Shown here: one piece after another, positions 61,612-64,000 of the stretch
Layout: each line of letters begins with the position of its first letter
How positions within the stretch are numbered: the first letter of the stretch is position 1
Origin: Sindora glabra
Taxonomy: Eukaryota; Streptophyta; Magnoliopsida; Fabales; Fabaceae
Length of the DNA stretch: 64,000 nt
NCBI GenBank assembly: GCA_020226215.1
Contig: CM035234.1
Span: 68,597,823 to 68,661,822, forward strand
Direction of reading: 5' to 3'
The notes under the pieces: generated by a model
The model's input: only the letters and a program-made list of their open reading frames with translations
Database searches by the model: none
What the model was told of the DNA's origin: nothing
Made by a program: the position numbers and the translations under genes

Positions 61612-62030
61612 AGAATTATGTTTTAGATGGTAGATCTTGAAAAAATATTATGACATGCTTGAAAGTTGCCTATCCTTTTATCTCAGTGTTTCATATAGTG
61701 GATTTAGATAAAAAACTAGCCATAGGATTTATTTATGAGGAGATGGACCATGCTAAAGAAACACTACAAGCAAATTTCAAAAATGTCCAAAAAAAGTAAA
61801 TATCACTTACTTTTAAGTTTATTTAGATATTTAGTAATTTAATTTTTTCCTTACACATATAAATAAAATATAATTTAATTTATATAATTTTTTAGCTACC
61901 AGCCATTGTGGAATATTATTAATGAAAAATGGGATGCTTAACTCCATAGGCATTTGCATGTTGTAGCCTATTACTTAAATATTCATTTCCATTATAGTAG
62001 TGATTCCAAAGTAAATAGGGAATAGTAATG
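61612..62030 (+). pseudogene. hAT transposase core fragments
   Basis: The frame reads CLKVAYPFISVFHIVDLDKK and FIYEEMDHAKETLQ (about 61640-61790). After an intron-like AT-rich stretch it reads LWNIINEKWDA and LHRHLHVVAYYLNIHFHY (about 61895-61995). These are consecutive parts of the hAT catalytic region. The preceding DUF659 part is missing, removed together with the end of the neighbouring copia element. Confidence 0.75.
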
Positions 62031-62563
62031 TACATGGGCTAAGCCAAATAGGTTTCAAGCCAAGCTTAATAGGTTGAATGATATGAAATTCAACACCAAG
62101 GCCTAAGCCCAACCTAGCTCGTTTACTTTTTAAAAAATTTGGCCTGGCCAGGCCTTATATTTTAATGCATAGTTAGAAGGCCGAGCTTAATAGTTAAAAT
62201 AAAATAATTTTTTATTTTTAAGTAAAAAATAAAATTTTAAAATAAAAAATATACATTTAAAGAAATAATATGACATTTAACTATGTAAAATATTTAATTA
62301 TATTAAATTAATTTTTTTGTATTAAAAATAATTGAATATAATTATTTTTTAATATATAATTATATTATTAAAATTAAAGTAATATAATCAGATCAAATCA
62401 AGTTATTTCTTTTTATCCCAGCCCAAGCCTAGCATGATTAATAATTAGGCTATAATAAAATGTCCCCTTTCAAGCCAAAAAAAAAAACTCTAAACTTTAT
62501 ATTTTCTCGAGTGAAACCTATCGGGTCGAGTGAGTTACCTGGTCTATGTGTAGCTCAAATAAG
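62031..62563. other. Probable small insertion in hAT, GGCC/GCCCAAGC-rich ends
   Basis: The left side has gggctaagccaaat and aaggcctaagcccaacc; the right side has agcccaagcctagc and gggtcgagtgag. The middle is nearly pure A/T. Such paired GCCCAAGCC blocks are typical of a group of plant hAT-derived MITEs. It separates two parts of the transposase that are adjacent in relatives. Ends are not resolved. Confidence 0.4.
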
Positions 62564-63341
62564 GAAGTTAAACATTGATTGTATCAATGTATGAAGAGAA
62601 TGGTGCCTGATGAAGAGGAATTCAATAAGATTCATAAGCAACTTGAAGATTTCAAACATGTAAAAGGATTTTTTGGTAATAAAGTAACAAAAAATATGAG
62701 GATTCAAAAAGTACATGCTGAATGGTGGGATTCATATGAGTATGAACATCTAGAGTTATAAAAATTTGCAATAAGGATATTAAGTTTGACTTGCAGTTCT
62801 CTAGATGTAAAAGAAATTGGAGTGCTTTTGAAATGGTAAAATTTTATAAATTTATAAATTATAAGTTTATGCATTTTTGTTTTTACAAATAAATCTTATT
62901 TCCCTTTTTTTTTCAAATTTGTTTAGCTTTATACAAAGATAAAATCGTCTACACCCAAAAAAAATGAATGATCTTATTTTTGTCAAATACAACTCCAAAC
63001 TAATGAAGAGGAAACATGCTAGCAAATATATAAATTATAATATAGATAATATTTCTTTTAAGGACGAGTGGATTGTGAAGGATGATGAAAATTTATCTAC
63101 CAACAAAAGGTTGGAGTTGGATGGTGACAATGATGCACATGATTTAGAGGTGGGAAATGAAAATGATGAAGCTAGGGACATTGCTAGCAATGTAGATGGT
63201 GTATCTAGAAATTATTTGGACCTAGCCTTTCGGGATGATGGTGATGAAATTAAAGAAAATGAGAATATTAATAATGATGATGAAAATCTCATGGAAGATG
63301 AAAATATAGATGATTTTGATGTCAATAAATTGCTTAAATGA
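62564..63341 (+). pseudogene. hAT transposase C-terminus (dimerisation domain)
   Basis: The open piece at 62579-62761 contains LEDFKHVKGFFGN and AEWWDSYEYEHLEL. After a stop and a frameshift, KFAIRILSLTCSS and CKRNWSAFEM follow, the hAT dimerisation signature. An intron of about 93 bases (62837-62930) precedes the last exon. Its frame at 62964-63341 (125 residues) starts MNDLIFVKYNSKLMKRK, the standard hAT C-terminal block, then has a long acidic tail rich in Asp, Glu and Asn. The last exon is undamaged; upstream stops make the whole a pseudogene. Confidence 0.8.
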
Positions 63342-64000
63342 TAAACCTCTAAGATTTTGTTTTATTTATAGTTGTTATGTTTGAATCTTGACATTGCTCA
63401 TGATATTTGTGATTTTCAACATGTTAGAGGACTTTTGCTTATTAGTCTTAATGTTAAAACTTGCATAAAACCTTAATTTTATCTAAATTATGGAGGTTTA
63501 GAATTATTTTGTCCATATTTAATATTTTAAGGGGCATATATATATTTGTATATTTTTACAATATAAGTAAAATCTTACGATTCTACTTACAATCTTAGCC
63601 CCCTCATTTAATCTTAGGTAAGATTTATGATTTTGACAACTTGGTGACACTTGTGTCTCATGCAGCAGGGTGGCGCAGTTTCTTAGCAAGCAAGTATTAT
63701 GGGTTTAGTGAGAAGACGAACAAGCGTAATGGAGGTGGGATCACCAATACGAGCAATGTGGTTGGTTGATTGGCCAGTCATCATGTGTACACGGTAGATG
63801 GGGCATTTCGATTCGGGCAACTCAGACATCGGTGAAGGTTAAACAGGGTGAGTAATATCATTGATTGTCTCCTATTTAGCAAGTGTGAAGTGACACAACA
63901 AAAAATTTGCGTTGATGCACCTTCACACTGTAGGTATCTTAAGAAACCGTGGTACTGAGGTAGCTAAAAGGCTACATACTGAGAACCCGTCCTTAGTTAA
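63342..64000. other. Right edge: hAT flank and unassigned less AT-rich block
   Basis: Up to about 63640 the sequence is AT-rich and probably includes the hAT 3' end. From about 63650 to the window end it is clearly less AT-rich (caagcgtaatggaggtgg, ggggcatttcgattcggg), as in genes or younger repeats. No open frame of note or known motif is visible. Confidence 0.35.

Larger units (their letters stand above)
57296..63341 (+). mobile_element. hAT transposon, interrupted by a copia element
   Basis: Parts of one hAT transposase occur in order on the plus strand: BED zinc finger (about 58005-58115), core fragments (61612-62030) and the C-terminal dimerisation region (about 62580-63341). Between the first two lies a copia element on the minus strand. 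A perfect inverted repeat CCGTTGAACAACGG at 57300-57313 may be part of the left subterminal region. I could not identify the terminal repeats or an eight-base target duplication, so the outer limits are estimates. Confidence 0.68.

Noticed and set aside
1..64000. CRISPR array, tRNA, rRNA or bacterial-type operon
   Set aside because: No regularly spaced repeats, no cloverleaf-like or rRNA sequence seen, and all genes are of plant nuclear or transposon type.

Overview
The window is plant nuclear DNA. It is very AT-rich, has GT-AG spliced genes, and carries L1-type LINEs with DUF4283/zinc-knuckle ORF1s, Ty3-gypsy elements primed on a tRNA-Asp-type site, Ty1-copia, CACTA, hAT and MITE elements. 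The protein resemblances suggest a dicot; I cannot name the species. One host gene looks intact: an APD1-4-type membrane-anchored RING E3 ubiquitin ligase (13557-19129, + strand, 10 coding exons, 472 residues). Nearly everything else is layered, decayed transposable elements. I find no operon, CRISPR array, tRNA or rRNA, and no convincing undescribed system. The interest lies in the nesting history and a few structural oddities.

Left part (1-12 kb): the edge holds ORF1 of one LINE (- strand). A second, nearly full-length LINE (- strand, about 1751-11940) is split by two solo gypsy LTRs (2927-5518 and 10058-11788). Removing both leaves about 5.9 kb, a normal LINE length. Middle left (13.4-20.8 kb): the APD gene, with MITEs in introns 6 and 9, then its 3' flank.

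Centre (20.8-49.2 kb): a CACTA element starts at 20791. It holds an inverted solo LTR (21714-23569) and a decayed TNP2 transposase (about 23640-25594), which is cut by a long LTR-like segment (25595-28833). Next is a gag-protease gypsy element without reverse transcriptase or integrase (28834-38174, + strand), which has a solo LTR of its own family inside gag. A second such element lies in inverse orientation (39879-47802, - strand) and splits a Ulp1-type (C48) protease pseudogene (39310-39878 and 47803-49228).

Right part (49.2-64 kb): two near-identical 1.4-1.6 kb direct repeats flank the 3' half of another CACTA element (51222-54483). The second repeat carries what looks like the empty insertion site. 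After a very AT-rich stretch, a hAT transposase (about 57296-63341, + strand) is interrupted by a truncated copia element (58120-61611, - strand) with a 130-bp LTR. The last 350 bases form a less AT-rich block that I cannot assign.

The APD protein would act alone at endomembranes. The transposon parts are pseudogenes, and their order gives the relative timing of insertions. Coordinates of decayed features are by eye and approximate; exon borders of the APD gene are to the base.
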